DNA of 64,000 bases from Oscillospiraceae bacterium. Lineage in GTDB: Bacteria > Bacillota > Clostridia > Oscillospirales > Oscillospiraceae. Shown here one piece after another: positions 17,578 to 26,616 of this stretch; the stretch's first letter is position 1, and every line of letters starts with the position of its first letter. Both the position numbers and the translations under genes were made by a program. The stretch lies in the NCBI GenBank assembly GCA_017535635.1, contig JAFXTU010000040.1, positions 1-64,000 of the forward strand. The letters are read 5' to 3'. The notes under the pieces were generated by a model that did not search any database, was not told where the DNA came from, and was given only the letters and a program-made list of their open reading frames with translations.

Positions 17578-17612
17578 GGCTCCCGCCGCCGCGAGACGCG
17601 GCGGCGGGAGCC
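17578..17612 (+). terminator. Rho-independent terminator of XRE cassette 1
   Basis: A 16-base perfect stem, 17578-17593 with 17597-17612 and loop AGA, followed by TCTTTTGTTTTTC. Confidence 0.92.
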
Positions 17613-17648
17613 TCTTTTGTTTTTCTCCGTTTCCGAGAATTCTGTTCC

Positions 17649-17687
17649 ATTTTGGTTTTTGACTCTACGAGGCGTTTCAAATATACT
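17649..17687 (+). promoter_or_regulatory. Promoter of XRE cassette 2, same motif as cassette 1
   Basis: TTGACT (17659-17664), 17-base spacer, TATACT (17682-17687). The 20-base block over the -35 is identical to that of cassette 1, and CGTTTC also recurs in the spacer. Confidence 0.85.
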
Positions 17688-17736
17688 GGACGCGCAAAGC
17701 CGGTTTTGCCATTTCAGACCGAGGAGGAAAACCTTA

Positions 17737-18612
17737 ATGGACAAGGCAGGATTTCTCGAAAACCTGACGAAAGCCCGGAAAAGCCGGGGCCTCACCCAGA
17801 AGGAGGTCGCGGAGGCCGTGGGCGTCTCGGACAAGGCCTACTCCAAATGGGAGACCGGCGAGAACGAGCCGGACATCGACGCCCTCTGCCGCCTGGGAGC
17901 CTACTACGGCCCAGGTCCCGCCCTCTTCTTCCGGGAGGGGGAGGAGCCCTCGCTCCTGGAGGGGCAGGACATCGAAGCGGCGGCGGAGACCTGCTTCCGC
18001 CGGATCTGCGACCTGCTGCTTTCCCTTCGCAGCGTCCGCTATCCCGCCCCCGGCGAAGAGAAGGAGCTTCCCCCGCCGGAGATGCCGCCGGAGCTGCGGA
18101 TGCCGGATTCGGAGCGCAGCATCTGGCACTATGCCTACCGGGACCTGATCGCCCTCATCGCCGCCGGGACGGACGCGAACTTCGCCCTGGTGATGCTGCC
18201 CCATGTGGTGCGCTATCGCTGGCTGAGGTCCGAGGGGGAAGGGCTGGAGGCCCTCTTCCGGGTCCTGGGGATGCCGGGGGCCGTGCGCTGCCTCTATGCC
18301 ATGCTCACGGAGATCCGGGGCGGCATCTTCACCCCGGCCTATCTGGCGGAGAGGGCAGGGGTGACGGCGGAGGAGGCGGGAGCCTTTCTCGCGGCGGCGG
18401 AGCCCTACGGCATCTGTCACGGCACGTTTTACTACCGGAGCGAGCGGGCGGACGCCGTCTATTCCAGCCGGATCACGGCCCAGCTCACCGGCATTCTCAC
18501 CCTGGGGCGCATCGTTCTCTCCGGGGACTACCGGCGGGAGGAACGGCGGGGCACCATCGTCTCCGGCAGCGGCAGCGTGAATCTGAGCATCCAGAAGGAG
18601 GAGGAGCCATGA
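17737..18612 (+). CDS. XRE-family regulator, cassette 2 'A' protein
   Basis: A 291-residue paralogue of the 15802 protein. Its HTH (KEVAEAVGVSDKAYSKWETG) is nearly superimposable, followed by the shared A-L-F-F-R-E/D, FRVLGMPGA and winged-helix-like YLAERAGVTAEEAGAFLAAA. The ATG at 17737 follows GAGGAGG. It overlaps the B gene by ATGA, exactly as in cassette 1. The middle ~100 residues have diverged more than the ends. Confidence 0.82.
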   Translation: MDKAGFLENLTKARKSRGLTQKEVAEAVGVSDKAYSKWETGENEPDIDALCRLGAYYGPGPALFFREGEEPSLLEGQDIEAAAETCFRRICDLLLSLRSVRYPAPGEEKELPPPEMPPELRMPDSERSIWHYAYRDLIALIAAGTDANFALVMLPHVVRYRWLRSEGEGLEALFRVLGMPGAVRCLYAMLTEIRGGIFTPAYLAERAGVTAEEAGAFLAAAEPYGICHGTFYYRSERADAVYSSRITAQLTGILTLGRIVLSGDYRREERRGTIVSGSGSVNLSIQKEEEP

Positions 18613-19487
18613 GTCTCGGTGAAAACATCCGTCAGGCCAGAAAAGCGGCGGGCATCAGCCAGGAGGAGTTGGGGGCAGCTCTGGGCGTGGTGTCCCAGAC
18701 CGTAAGCAAATGGGAGCGGGACGAAAGCAGCCCGGACGCCGCCCTGCTGCCAGAGCTGGCAAAGGCTTTGGGCATCTCCCTGGACCGGCTCTTCGGCCTC
18801 GCCCTCCCGGATAAAGCCCTGGAGGAGGCCTTCCTCCGCGCCCTCCGCCCCAAAACGGAGGCGGAGCGGTCGGATCTCCTTCTGCGCCTGTGGCGGCTGT
18901 ATCTGGAGCTGAACATCGGGATGCTGGAAGGGGAGGAATCCATCTCCTATCCCGACATGCCCAGGTCCCGCCGCTACGCCTGGCGGGAAAAGGGGGAGCT
19001 GGCCTTTTTCCGCTCCTCCCCGGCCCTCCCCGCCGCCTTCCTCTTCCGGGAGCCGGAGGAGGGGTATGCTTCCCTCTTTGAGGCGAGCGAGGAAAAGCGG
19101 CTCCTCTGGGAAGCCCTGGGGGACCCGGAGACCCTGCGGGCGGCGAAAAAGATCCTCTCCACGCCCTCTTTCGGCATCGTGGAGGCGGCGGCTGTGGAAA
19201 AGCTGCTGGAGCTGGAGGACCCGGAACGGACGATCCCCCTTCTGCAGCGCCTGGGCCTCCTGTATTTCGACAAGAGGATCGTGGACGGGCGGGAGGCGGA
19301 GGTGGGCTTCTTCACCCCCCTTCCGGAGCCTCTGGCCCTGCTCTGCCTGGGGGAGGTGCTGTACCCCGATCGGCCCGCGGAGGAAATGTTCGTCACCGGG
19401 GGCGGCTGGCATTTCGTTCCCTTTCTCTGCGACGGCCCCCTCCCCGTTGGGCCCCTCGCCTGGTACGCAGGGACGGACTGGCTGTAA
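18609..19487 (+). CDS. XRE-family regulator, cassette 2 'B' protein
   Basis: A 292-residue paralogue of the 16695 protein. HTH: GISQEELGAALGVVSQTVSK then WERDESSPD, followed by ALGISLDRLFG. The ATG at 18609 is preceded by GGAGGAGCC and overlaps the A-gene stop. The C-terminal half again contains an ArsR-like segment (VEKLLELEDPERTIPLLQRL). It ends at a strong terminator, so the two-gene unit is self-contained. Confidence 0.82.
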   Translation: MSLGENIRQARKAAGISQEELGAALGVVSQTVSKWERDESSPDAALLPELAKALGISLDRLFGLALPDKALEEAFLRALRPKTEAERSDLLLRLWRLYLELNIGMLEGEESISYPDMPRSRRYAWREKGELAFFRSSPALPAAFLFREPEEGYASLFEASEEKRLLWEALGDPETLRAAKKILSTPSFGIVEAAAVEKLLELEDPERTIPLLQRLGLLYFDKRIVDGREAEVGFFTPLPEPLALLCLGEVLYPDRPAEEMFVTGGGWHFVPFLCDGPLPVGPLAWYAGTDWL

Positions 19488-19503
19488 TACAATCGCTTTA
19501 AAT

Positions 19504-19545
19504 CGTCAGGGGACAAAGCCGCGGGCTCTGTCCCCTGACGGTTTT
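19504..19545 (+). terminator. Rho-independent terminator of XRE cassette 2
   Basis: CGTCAGGGGACA (19504-19515) pairs with TGTCCCCTGACG (19529-19540), followed by GTTTTTG. Outer ATACAA/TTGTAT arms extend the stem. Confidence 0.88.
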
Positions 19546-19646
19546 TGTATTGCGGCAAGAAAACCCGGCCTCCGTCAATATCGGCGGAGGGGCTCCGCAC
19601 CGCCCGTCTCCCTTGTTTTCAGCGACAATCTGTCAGGATCCGGTGC

Positions 19647-19675
19647 TTGACAAAATGACGGAGAACCGCTATACT
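19647..19675 (+). promoter_or_regulatory. Promoter of the Liv operon
   Basis: Consensus TTGACA (19647-19652), 17-base spacer, TATACT (19670-19675), 77 bases upstream of the start codon. A strong constitutive-looking sigma-A promoter. Confidence 0.85.
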
Positions 19676-19752
19676 GGGGGCATCTTGTATATACAAAGTG
19701 CGCAGAATTCTTCCCTGATTCGAGGCAAAACAACATTTTGAGGAGGTACACC

Positions 19753-21018
19753 ATGAAAGCAAAGAGGATCCTGGCGCTCGTTCTGGCGCTTCTGCTGGCA
19801 ATGACCCTGTTCGCCTGCGCCAAGAAGGAGGACTCCGGCAGCAGCAGCGGCTACAAGATCGACAAGAACAAGGACACCATCGTTTTCGGCGGCTCCCGGA
19901 GCATGACCGGCGTCTACGCCTTCTTCGAGCAGAGCGCCTACGGCCCCATCTATAAGATGTGGGTGGACGACGTGAACGCCGACGGCGGCCTGTACATCAA
20001 GGAATACGACAAGAAGATGAAGATCGAGCTCAAGGTCTACGACGACACCAGCGACCTGAGCACCATGACCCGGAACCTGGAGAAGGCCATCGTGGAGGAC
20101 CAGGTGGACTTCATCCTGCCCCCCGTCTCCACCGCCTTCCTCTACGCGGCGGCCCCCATCGCCAACAAGTACGGCAAGGTCCTTATGGGCGCCGAGGGCG
20201 GCAGCGCCACCCTGAAGGAGTCCATCGCCCAGTACCCCTACTTCTTCTCCAGCCTGAACTTCTCCGACACCCAGGCTCCCGCCCTGGTGGACATCTTCGT
20301 GGAGCAGGGCATCGAGTCCGCCTACGTGGTCTTCATTGAGGACCTGCACGGCACCGAGTACTCCGGCGCCCTGATCCCGGCCCTGGCCAACGCGGGCATC
20401 GCCGTGAAGGGCGTCAAGAGCGTCCCCGCCGACATCCAGGATATGACCAGCATCATCCAGGACGCCCAGTCCACCGGCGCCGACGCCTTCCTCTGCCTCA
20501 CCTACCCCGACCAGGGCTTCCTGGCTCTGAACCAGTCCATCGCCCTCAGCTACAATCCCAAGGTGTGGTTCATGGGCTCCGGCGGCGGCTTCAGCAGCAT
20601 CCTGGACATCTACGGCCCCGAGGTCTGCGAGGGCATCATCTCCTGGGGCGCCTGGAACCCCAAGAGCAGCCCCGCGGCGGCGGAGTACTTCGAGCACTTC
20701 AAGGAGTTCTGGAAGGACGATCCCAACGTGTTCTACGACTACTGGGGCCTCGTCCACTACTACGCCGGCCTCCAGTGCCTGCAGAAGGCCATCGAGGGCG
20801 CGGGCACCCTGGACAATGCCAAGGTGCAGGAATACCTGGTGAACAACCACTTCGACACCGTCCTGGGCGACACCTGGTTCGAGAACAACATGATCGCCCC
20901 CGACTGCTTCATGGGCAACGTGGGCCAGTGGCAGAACGGCGTGTTCGAGGTCATCGACCGCACCAGCAAGGCCACCAGCGATCCCATCGTCCCCAAGCAG
21001 CCCTGGCCCGCCTCCTGA
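19753..21018 (+). CDS. Branched-chain amino-acid-type ABC transporter, substrate-binding lipoprotein (LivJ-like)
   Basis: A 421-residue lipoprotein with signal peptide MKAKRILALVLALLLAMTLF and a Cys at the lipobox (LFAC). The mature part is a type I periplasmic-binding fold (Peripla_BP_6), opening FGGSRSMTGVYAFFEQSAYG. AGGAGGT sits 8 bases before the ATG at 19753. It is the first gene of a five-gene import operon. The family binds Leu/Ile/Val but also amides, urea and aromatic compounds, so the substrate is not certain. Confidence 0.9.
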   Translation: MKAKRILALVLALLLAMTLFACAKKEDSGSSSGYKIDKNKDTIVFGGSRSMTGVYAFFEQSAYGPIYKMWVDDVNADGGLYIKEYDKKMKIELKVYDDTSDLSTMTRNLEKAIVEDQVDFILPPVSTAFLYAAAPIANKYGKVLMGAEGGSATLKESIAQYPYFFSSLNFSDTQAPALVDIFVEQGIESAYVVFIEDLHGTEYSGALIPALANAGIAVKGVKSVPADIQDMTSIIQDAQSTGADAFLCLTYPDQGFLALNQSIALSYNPKVWFMGSGGGFSSILDIYGPEVCEGIISWGAWNPKSSPAAAEYFEHFKEFWKDDPNVFYDYWGLVHYYAGLQCLQKAIEGAGTLDNAKVQEYLVNNHFDTVLGDTWFENNMIAPDCFMGNVGQWQNGVFEVIDRTSKATSDPIVPKQPWPAS

Positions 21019-21064
21019 GCATCCGGCGGCTTGAACGGTTTTCGCTGAGGATTTGAAATCATTC

Positions 21065-21098
21065 GGAGGCGTTCCGGAGCATTTCCCGGAACGCCTCC
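21065..21098 (+). terminator. Intercistronic stem-loop between binding protein and permease genes
   Basis: GGAGGCGTTCCGG (21065-21077) pairs perfectly with CCGGAACGCCTCC (21086-21098), loop AGCATTTC, followed by only a short CTTT. It probably attenuates or stabilises the transcript rather than ending it, because the permease genes have no other visible promoter. Confidence 0.7.
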
Positions 21099-21149
21099 CT
21101 TTCCAGGCGGCTTTCACAGCCGCCCCATCAATCAGTTAGGAGCAAGCAA

Positions 21150-22022
21150 ATGCTGGTAACGATCCTCAATGTCGTGAGCAGCGGGCTCATCATGGGCGGC
21201 GTCTACGCCATCATCGCCATGGGAATGAGCATCCAGTACGGCGTTGCCCGCATCCTGAACGTGTCCCACGGCGAGTTCATCATGGTGGGCGCATTCCTCA
21301 CGCTGGTCCTGGTCCGGCAGAACGTGAATCCCCTGCTGGCCATGGTCATCATCATGCCGGTGATGTTCCTTCTGGGCTTCGTGCTGCACAGGACGATCTA
21401 CAAAAAGCTCGGGGACGTGTCCGGGTCCGCGGGCGTCTTTGAATCCAACTCCATGCTGGTTTCCTTCGGCCTCATGTTCGTGCTGCAGAACGTGGCCCTG
21501 CAGATCTGGGGCAGCCAGCAGCAGGCCTATTCCTTCCTTCTGCGGAGCGTGAACATCCTGGGGACCGCCATCGCCCTGAACCGGCTGGTAGTGCTCCTCT
21601 TCGCGGTGGCCATCAGCCTGCTCTTCTACCTCTTCCTGCAGAAGGCGCGGCTGGGCAAGGCCATCCGGGCCGTGAGCCAGGACGCCTCCAGCGCCGCCCT
21701 CATGGGCATCAAGGTCCACCGGGTGGGGGCCATCTGCTTCGGCATCGGCGCTCTCCTGGCCGGCTGCGCGGGCAGCCTCATCAGCATCATCAACCAGTTC
21801 AACACCTCCATGGGCATGAGCTACACCATCATCGCCATCATCGTGGTGGTGCTGGGGGGCATGGGGAGCATCCCCGGGGCCCTGCTGGGCGGCTTCATCC
21901 TGGGCTTCATCGGGACCCTGGTGAACTACATCGACCCCAGCCTCTCCCTGGTGGCCTACTACCTCATCATTATCGTTCTGCTGCTGGTGAAGCCCAGCGG
22001 GCTGATGGGAGGTAAGTCATGA
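21150..22022 (+). CDS. livH: Branched-chain amino-acid ABC transporter permease LivH-like
   Basis: A 290-residue membrane protein with about eight helices. Typical features are the opening SGLIMGGVYAIIAMGMSIQYG, the cytoplasmic loop ARLGKAIRAVSQD contacting the ATPase, and VVLGGMGSIPGALLGGF near the end. TTAGGAG precedes the ATG. It overlaps the next permease gene by four bases. Confidence 0.92.
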   Translation: MLVTILNVVSSGLIMGGVYAIIAMGMSIQYGVARILNVSHGEFIMVGAFLTLVLVRQNVNPLLAMVIIMPVMFLLGFVLHRTIYKKLGDVSGSAGVFESNSMLVSFGLMFVLQNVALQIWGSQQQAYSFLLRSVNILGTAIALNRLVVLLFAVAISLLFYLFLQKARLGKAIRAVSQDASSAALMGIKVHRVGAICFGIGALLAGCAGSLISIINQFNTSMGMSYTIIAIIVVVLGGMGSIPGALLGGFILGFIGTLVNYIDPSLSLVAYYLIIIVLLLVKPSGLMGGKS

Positions 22023-22990
22023 AGCTATTGAAGGAATTCCGTGCCAGTCCCAAAAAGGCCATTCTCCCCGCCGTCGTGGCCCTGGTCCTCATTTTCCTGG
22101 CCTTCCTGCCGGGACTCACCAAGCCCTATACCACCATCATGCTGGGGAGCGTCATCATGTACGTGATCCTCTCCCTCTGCTGGAACATGTTCTCCGGGGC
22201 CACGGGCTACATCTCCCTGGCTACGGCGGCCTTCTTCGGCCTGGGGGTCTACGTCTCGGCGTTTTTGGGAAATAACCTCCCCCTGCCGCTGCTGATGCTC
22301 CTGGGAGGGGTTGCCGCGTCCATCCTTGCCTTCCTCATCGGCGTCATCACCCTGCGGCTCCGGGGCGTGTACTTCACCATCTTCACCCTGGGCGTGGTGA
22401 AGCTTCTGGAGCAGCTCATCCTCTACCTGGAGATCCACTTCAACGGGACGAGAGGGCGCTTCGTGGTGTCCTACTCCTATACGGAGGTGTTCTACGCCCT
22501 CTATGTGCTGCTGCTGGCGCTCATTATCGCCATCGTCGTCATCCGGCGCAGCCGCTTCGGCAAGGCCCTCACCTGCATCGCCGAGGGGGAGGACGCGGCG
22601 CAGCACATCGGCATCAACGCCACTCTGGTCAAGGTCCTGGCCTTCACCATCAGCGCCTTTGCCATGGGCGCGGCGGGGGCGGCCATGGCCACCCGCTGGA
22701 CCTACATCGACCCGGGCATCGCCTTCAACGCCAACTACAGCTTCCTGCCGGTGCTCATGGTCATCTTCGGCGGCTCCCAGAACCTGCTGGGGCCCATGAT
22801 CGGCGCCTCGGTCTTCGCCTATCTCCAGGAGCTGCTGACCACGAAATTCCCCTACATCTACATGCTGGCCATGGGCATCATCATGATCGCGGCCATTCTC
22901 TTCATGCCCAAGGGCATCCTGGGCGTCGTTCACGCCCTGGCGGCCAGGCTGCGGAAACGGAAGGAGGCGGGGCAGGATGCGCGTACTTGA
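22019..22990 (+). CDS. livM: Branched-chain amino-acid ABC transporter permease LivM-like
   Basis: A 323-residue membrane protein, the second permease of the Liv importer. Diagnostic segments are [19 protein letters not shown] and the [20 protein letters not shown] coupling loop. [16 protein letters not shown] is in the last third. GGGAGGT precedes the ATG. It overlaps livH by 4 bases and livG by 14 bases, giving a tightly coupled operon. Confidence 0.92.
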   Translation: MKLLKEFRASPKKAILPAVVALVLIFLAFLPGLTKPYTTIMLGSVIMYVILSLCWNMFSGATGYISLATAAFFGLGVYVSAFLGNNLPLPLLMLLGGVAASILAFLIGVITLRLRGVYFTIFTLGVVKLLEQLILYLEIHFNGTRGRFVVSYSYTEVFYALYVLLLALIIAIVVIRRSRFGKALTCIAEGEDAAQHIGINATLVKVLAFTISAFAMGAAGAAMATRWTYIDPGIAFNANYSFLPVLMVIFGGSQNLLGPMIGASVFAYLQELLTTKFPYIYMLAMGIIMIAAILFMPKGILGVVHALAARLRKRKEAGQDART

Positions 22991-23693
22991 GGGCAAAGGC
23001 GTCACCAAGTGGTTCGGCGGCCGGAAGGCCGTGGACAGCGTGGACTTCGACGTGGAAGAGGGCGAGATCCTGGGCCTGATCGGCCCCAACGGGGCGGGCA
23101 AGACCACCCTCTTCAACCTGATCTCCGGGGCCATCAAGCTGGACGAGGGGACCATCACCTATAAAGGAGAGCGGATCAGCGGCCTTAAGCCCTTCCAGAT
23201 CTGCCGCCTGGGCCTGGGGCGCACCTTCCAGACCGCCAAGAACTTCCCGGACCTGACGGTATACCAGAACGTCCTCATGGGGGCTCAGTTCGGGAAAAAG
23301 CGCATCAGCGAGGCGGAGGCGGAGAAGATCACCGGCGAGGTGCTGGATTTCGTGGGCCTCCGGGAGCAGGGGGACAAGTCCATGAAGGACATCACCCTGG
23401 CCTTCCAGAAGCGGGTGGAGGTGGCCCGGGCTCTCGCCACGCGGCCGGACCTCCTGATGCTGGACGAGATGATGGCCGGGCTGAATCCCACGGAGGTCAC
23501 CGAGGCCATGGACCTGGTCCGGCGCATCCGGGACAGGGGCATCACCATCGTGATGATCGAGCACGTGATGAAGGCCATCATGAGCATGTGCGACCGGATT
23601 TTGGTGCTCCACCACGGGCAGAAGATCGCCGAGGGCACGCCGGAGGAGATCGCCGCCAGCCCGGTGGTCATCGAAGTCTATCTGGGGGAGTGA
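22977..23693 (+). CDS. livG: Branched-chain amino-acid ABC transporter ATP-binding protein LivG-like
   Basis: A 238-residue ATPase. Walker A is GPNGAGKTT. The LivG hallmark [20 protein letters not shown] follows. In the position of the ABC signature it reads [14 protein letters not shown] instead of L-S-G-G-Q, a clear deviation at the C-loop. Walker B is [15 protein letters not shown]. The missing L-S-G-G could lower activity or be compensated by the LivF partner, whose signature is intact. Confidence 0.9.
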   Translation: MRVLEGKGVTKWFGGRKAVDSVDFDVEEGEILGLIGPNGAGKTTLFNLISGAIKLDEGTITYKGERISGLKPFQICRLGLGRTFQTAKNFPDLTVYQNVLMGAQFGKKRISEAEAEKITGEVLDFVGLREQGDKSMKDITLAFQKRVEVARALATRPDLLMLDEMMAGLNPTEVTEAMDLVRRIRDRGITIVMIEHVMKAIMSMCDRILVLHHGQKIAEGTPEEIAASPVVIEVYLGE

Positions 23694-23696
23694 AGC

Positions 23697-24407
23697 ATGG
23701 CACTGCTGGAAATCAAAAACCTGAACTGTCATTACGGAAACGTCCAGGTCCTCTGGGACGTGAACCTCCGCATCGAGGAGGGGGAGCTGGTGGCCCTGCT
23801 GGGGGCCAACGGGGCTGGCAAGACCACCCTGCTCAACGCCATCACCGGGGCCGTGACCCCCACCTCCGGGCAGATCCTCTTCCGGGGGGAGGACCTCTGC
23901 GGCATGAGCACGGACCTGCTGCTCAGTAAGGGCATCTCCTACCTGCCGGAGAACGGCGGCCTCTTCCCGGACATGAGCATCCAGGAGAACCTGGAGCTGG
24001 GGGCCTACCCCAGGAGCATGTGGGGTGGGCGGAAGCAGGCCATGGAGACGGTCTTCCAGCTCTTCCCCAAGCTGCGGGAGCGGCGGGGCCAGCTGGCCAG
24101 GACCCTCTCCGGCGGCGAGCGGCAGATGCTGGCCATGGGGAGAGGCATGATGTCCGGCCCCAAGCTCTGCCTCTACGACGAGCTGAGCTACGGCCTCAGC
24201 CCCCTCATGGCCAAGGAGGCCATGGGCATGGTGAAGACCCTGCGGGACCGGGGGATGACCGTGCTTTTGGTGGAGCAGAACGTGAAGCAGTCCATGGAGA
24301 TCGCCGACCGGGCCTACGTCCTGGAAAACGGGCGCATCACCCTGGAGGGCCCCTGCGCGGAGCTGCTGGAGGACGACTACGTAAAGCGGGCCTATTTGGG
24401 CATGTAA
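23697..24407 (+). CDS. livF: Branched-chain amino-acid ABC transporter ATP-binding protein LivF-like
   Basis: A 236-residue ATPase. Walker A is GANGAGKTT, the signature is TLSGGERQMLAMGRGMM and Walker B is LCLYDELSYGLSP, with the LivF-type spacing and VEQNVKQSMEIADRAYVLENG near the end. It is the last gene of the importer operon, starting 3 bases after livG. It forms the ATPase heterodimer with LivG. Confidence 0.92.
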   Translation: MALLEIKNLNCHYGNVQVLWDVNLRIEEGELVALLGANGAGKTTLLNAITGAVTPTSGQILFRGEDLCGMSTDLLLSKGISYLPENGGLFPDMSIQENLELGAYPRSMWGGRKQAMETVFQLFPKLRERRGQLARTLSGGERQMLAMGRGMMSGPKLCLYDELSYGLSPLMAKEAMGMVKTLRDRGMTVLLVEQNVKQSMEIADRAYVLENGRITLEGPCAELLEDDYVKRAYLGM

Positions 24408-24429
24408 AACCCATCGCATGAGTTTGTTC

Positions 24430-24468
24430 GCTCCTCCGCCCCGGCCTTTTGGACCGGGGCGGAGGAGC
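24430..24468 (+). terminator. Hairpin downstream of livF
   Basis: GCTCCTCCGCCCCGG (24430-24444) pairs perfectly with CCGGGGCGGAGGAGC (24454-24468). No T-run follows, so read-through into the two-component genes is possible. Confidence 0.65.
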
Positions 24469-24500
24469 ATGGAAACAGAACAGGAAAAGAGGATCGGCGG

Positions 24501-25178
24501 ATGAACATTCTTCTGGTGGAGGACGAGGTAAACTTATCCCGGGCGCTGAAAAGGATCCTGGAGCAGAAGGGCTATTACGTGGACGCGGTCTATGACGGGC
24601 TGAGCGCCCTGGACTACGCCCGGGGCATGGACTACCAGCTTCTCATCCTGGACGGGATGCTCCCCGGCCTGGACGGAGTGGAGGTGCTGCGCACCCTCCG
24701 GCGGGAGGGGCACAGCACCCCCATCCTCATGCTCACCGCCCGCTCCGCGGTGGCGGACAAGGTGACGGGACTCAACGCCGGGGCCGACGACTACCTGACG
24801 AAGCCCTTCGACACGGAGGAGCTGCTGGCCCGGGTGGGAGCCCTCACCCGGCGCACCGGGGAGGTGGTGGTGGACACGGCCAGTTTCGGGGACCTGGCGC
24901 TGGACGTGCATACCGGCCTCCTGAGCTGCGGGGAAGGGTCCGTGCAGCTGAGCAAAAAGGAGCTGGAGGTCATGAAGGCCTTTCTCTTCCAGCCGGGGGC
25001 CCCCGTCTCCAAGGAGGCCCTGCTGCTCCGGGCCTGGGGCGGGGACACGGAGGCCACGGAGAACAGCGTGGAGGTCTACATCTCCTTTCTGCGGAAGAAG
25101 CTGAAATTTCTGAAGTCAAGGGTAGGCATCCGCACGATCCCGCGGATCGGCTACCTCTTGGAGGAGGAAGCATGCTGA
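24501..25178 (+). CDS. OmpR/PhoB-family response regulator
   Basis: A 225-residue regulator. The receiver domain (1-~120) has the acidic pair E-D at 7-8, the phospho-acceptor Asp in LLILDGMLPGLDG (~residue 51), the Thr in LMLTARS and the Lys in YLTKPF. The C-terminal winged helix (~130-225) includes LSKKELEVMKAFL and ENSVEVYISFLRKKL. It is coupled to the kinase gene by a 7-base overlap. Targets are unknown; the adjacent Liv importer is a candidate but no shared site was found. Confidence 0.93.
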   Translation: MNILLVEDEVNLSRALKRILEQKGYYVDAVYDGLSALDYARGMDYQLLILDGMLPGLDGVEVLRTLRREGHSTPILMLTARSAVADKVTGLNAGADDYLTKPFDTEELLARVGALTRRTGEVVVDTASFGDLALDVHTGLLSCGEGSVQLSKKELEVMKAFLFQPGAPVSKEALLLRAWGGDTEATENSVEVYISFLRKKLKFLKSRVGIRTIPRIGYLLEEEAC

Positions 25179-26494
25179 AAGCCTATCGCCGCCGCTTCGT
25201 GCTCTATAACCTCCTGCTGGTGGGGGTGGTACTCCTGGCGGCCCTCACGGTCCAGGGGATCCGCTACGGGCGGGAGAGCCGGCGGGAGCTGCAGAACACC
25301 CTCCGCCTGGTCCTGGAGCCCTGGGACACGCCGGGGGAGCGCTTCCGTCCCCTGGGGGAGGGGATGCCGGAAAAGCCGGGGGACGCCCCCGCCCTCCCGC
25401 CGGAGGGGGCGCCGGAGCCGCCCCCCTTCCCCGACGGGGACGGAAGCGCCCTCCGCCCCGACGGGCGGGGCTGGGAGGCGGACGTCGTCACCCTCTACTA
25501 CAGCGCCGAAACCGGGGAGATCTCCGTCCTCTCCGGGGACAGCCTGCCGGAGGCGGCGCTCCTGGCCTCGGCGGCGCCGGAGATCGCCGGGAGGGCGGAG
25601 GACAGCGGGTATCTCTCCGAATACAGCCTCTACTACTGCCGGGCGGGAGACCCCTCCGGCTGCCGGATCGCCCTGGCGGGGACCGGCTACCTCCGCGGCC
25701 GGATCCTTCGCAACATCCTCTTTCTCCTCCTGGCCTTCCTGGGCGGGATGGGGCTTATCTTCCTCATCAGCCTCCGCCTGGCTAAGCTGGCGGCAAAGCC
25801 CATGGAGGACGCCGTTCAAATGGAGCGGCAGTTTGTGACCAACCTCTCCCACGACCTGAAGACCCCCATCACCGTAATCTTAGCCAACAACAGCATCCTG
25901 CGCTCCTCCCCGGCGGCCTCTGACGGGGAGGTGAGCGCCTGGGTGGAGAGCACCGACGCCGCCGCCCACGGGATGCTGGACCTGGTGAATGAGATGCTGA
26001 CCCTCTCCTCCCTGGAGGAGGCGGGGAAGAAGATGGAGCTCTCCCCCCAGGACCTTTCGGAAGCCGCCGAGAGGGCCGCCCTGCAGCTGGAGCCCCTGGC
26101 CTGGGAAAAGGGCGCAGCGCTGGAAACGGAGCCGGGGGAGGGGATCCGGGTCCAGGCCTCGGCGGAGGGGCTTCAGCGCATCTGCTCCGGCCTCATAGAA
26201 AACGCCGTCAAGTACGAGCCCAAGGGAGGGAAGGTGACGGTCCGGGCGGAGCGGGGGCGGAAAACCGCCGTCCTCACCGTGCACAATCAAGGCAGCTTCA
26301 TCCCGCCGGAGGACCTGGGACACATCTTCGAGCGCTTCTACCGGGGGGACAAGTCCCGGAGCGGGGGAGGAGGCTTCGGCCTGGGCCTCCCCATCCTGCG
26401 GCAGCTGGCCCAGCTCCAGGGGGCGGAGATCGACGTGAAGAGCGAGCCGGGAAGCGGCACGGTGTTTACGGTGACCTTCCCTTTGGCGGAATAG
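25172..26494 (+). CDS. Membrane sensor histidine kinase
   Basis: A 440-residue kinase. TM1 is at ~9-29, followed by an extracytoplasmic sensor region of ~150 residues rich in Pro/Glu/Gly, and TM2 at ~178-200. The H-box is FVTNLSHDLKTPITVI. The N-box is LIENAVKYEPKG, the F/G boxes are IFERFYRGDKSRSGGGGFGL and the domain ends GTVFTVTFPLAE. No clear HAMP domain is visible between TM2 and the H-box. GGAGGAAGC precedes the ATG. It is the partner of the response regulator and is followed by a terminator. Confidence 0.92.
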   Translation: MLKAYRRRFVLYNLLLVGVVLLAALTVQGIRYGRESRRELQNTLRLVLEPWDTPGERFRPLGEGMPEKPGDAPALPPEGAPEPPPFPDGDGSALRPDGRGWEADVVTLYYSAETGEISVLSGDSLPEAALLASAAPEIAGRAEDSGYLSEYSLYYCRAGDPSGCRIALAGTGYLRGRILRNILFLLLAFLGGMGLIFLISLRLAKLAAKPMEDAVQMERQFVTNLSHDLKTPITVILANNSILRSSPAASDGEVSAWVESTDAAAHGMLDLVNEMLTLSSLEEAGKKMELSPQDLSEAAERAALQLEPLAWEKGAALETEPGEGIRVQASAEGLQRICSGLIENAVKYEPKGGKVTVRAERGRKTAVLTVHNQGSFIPPEDLGHIFERFYRGDKSRSGGGGFGLGLPILRQLAQLQGAEIDVKSEPGSGTVFTVTFPLAE

Positions 26495-26504
26495 AGATCG
26501 TTTT

Positions 26505-26538
26505 TATTTCCCTGCGCGGAAGCGCGGGGAAATATTTT
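26505..26538 (+). terminator. Rho-independent terminator after the kinase
   Basis: Stem TATTTCCCTGCGC (26505-26517) with GCGCGGGGAAATA (26522-26534), GGAA loop, one G-T pair, then TTTTAT. Confidence 0.8.
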
Positions 26539-26616
26539 ATGGAGAGCTGTTGCAAAAAGCGACACCGGCAGTCTATTGTAACAGAAAGATGCTTTCTGAG
26601 CTTCGGAGGTTTCCTT

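Noticed and set aside
19669..21117. Minus-strand open frame of 482 codons
   Set aside because: Antisense of the LivJ-like binding protein, which has a promoter, ribosome binding site and lipobox.
26539..26616. Earlier ATG for the gene upstream of the sigma factor
   Set aside because: It overlaps the terminator of the kinase gene and lacks a ribosome binding site; CGGAGG precedes the ATG at 26617.
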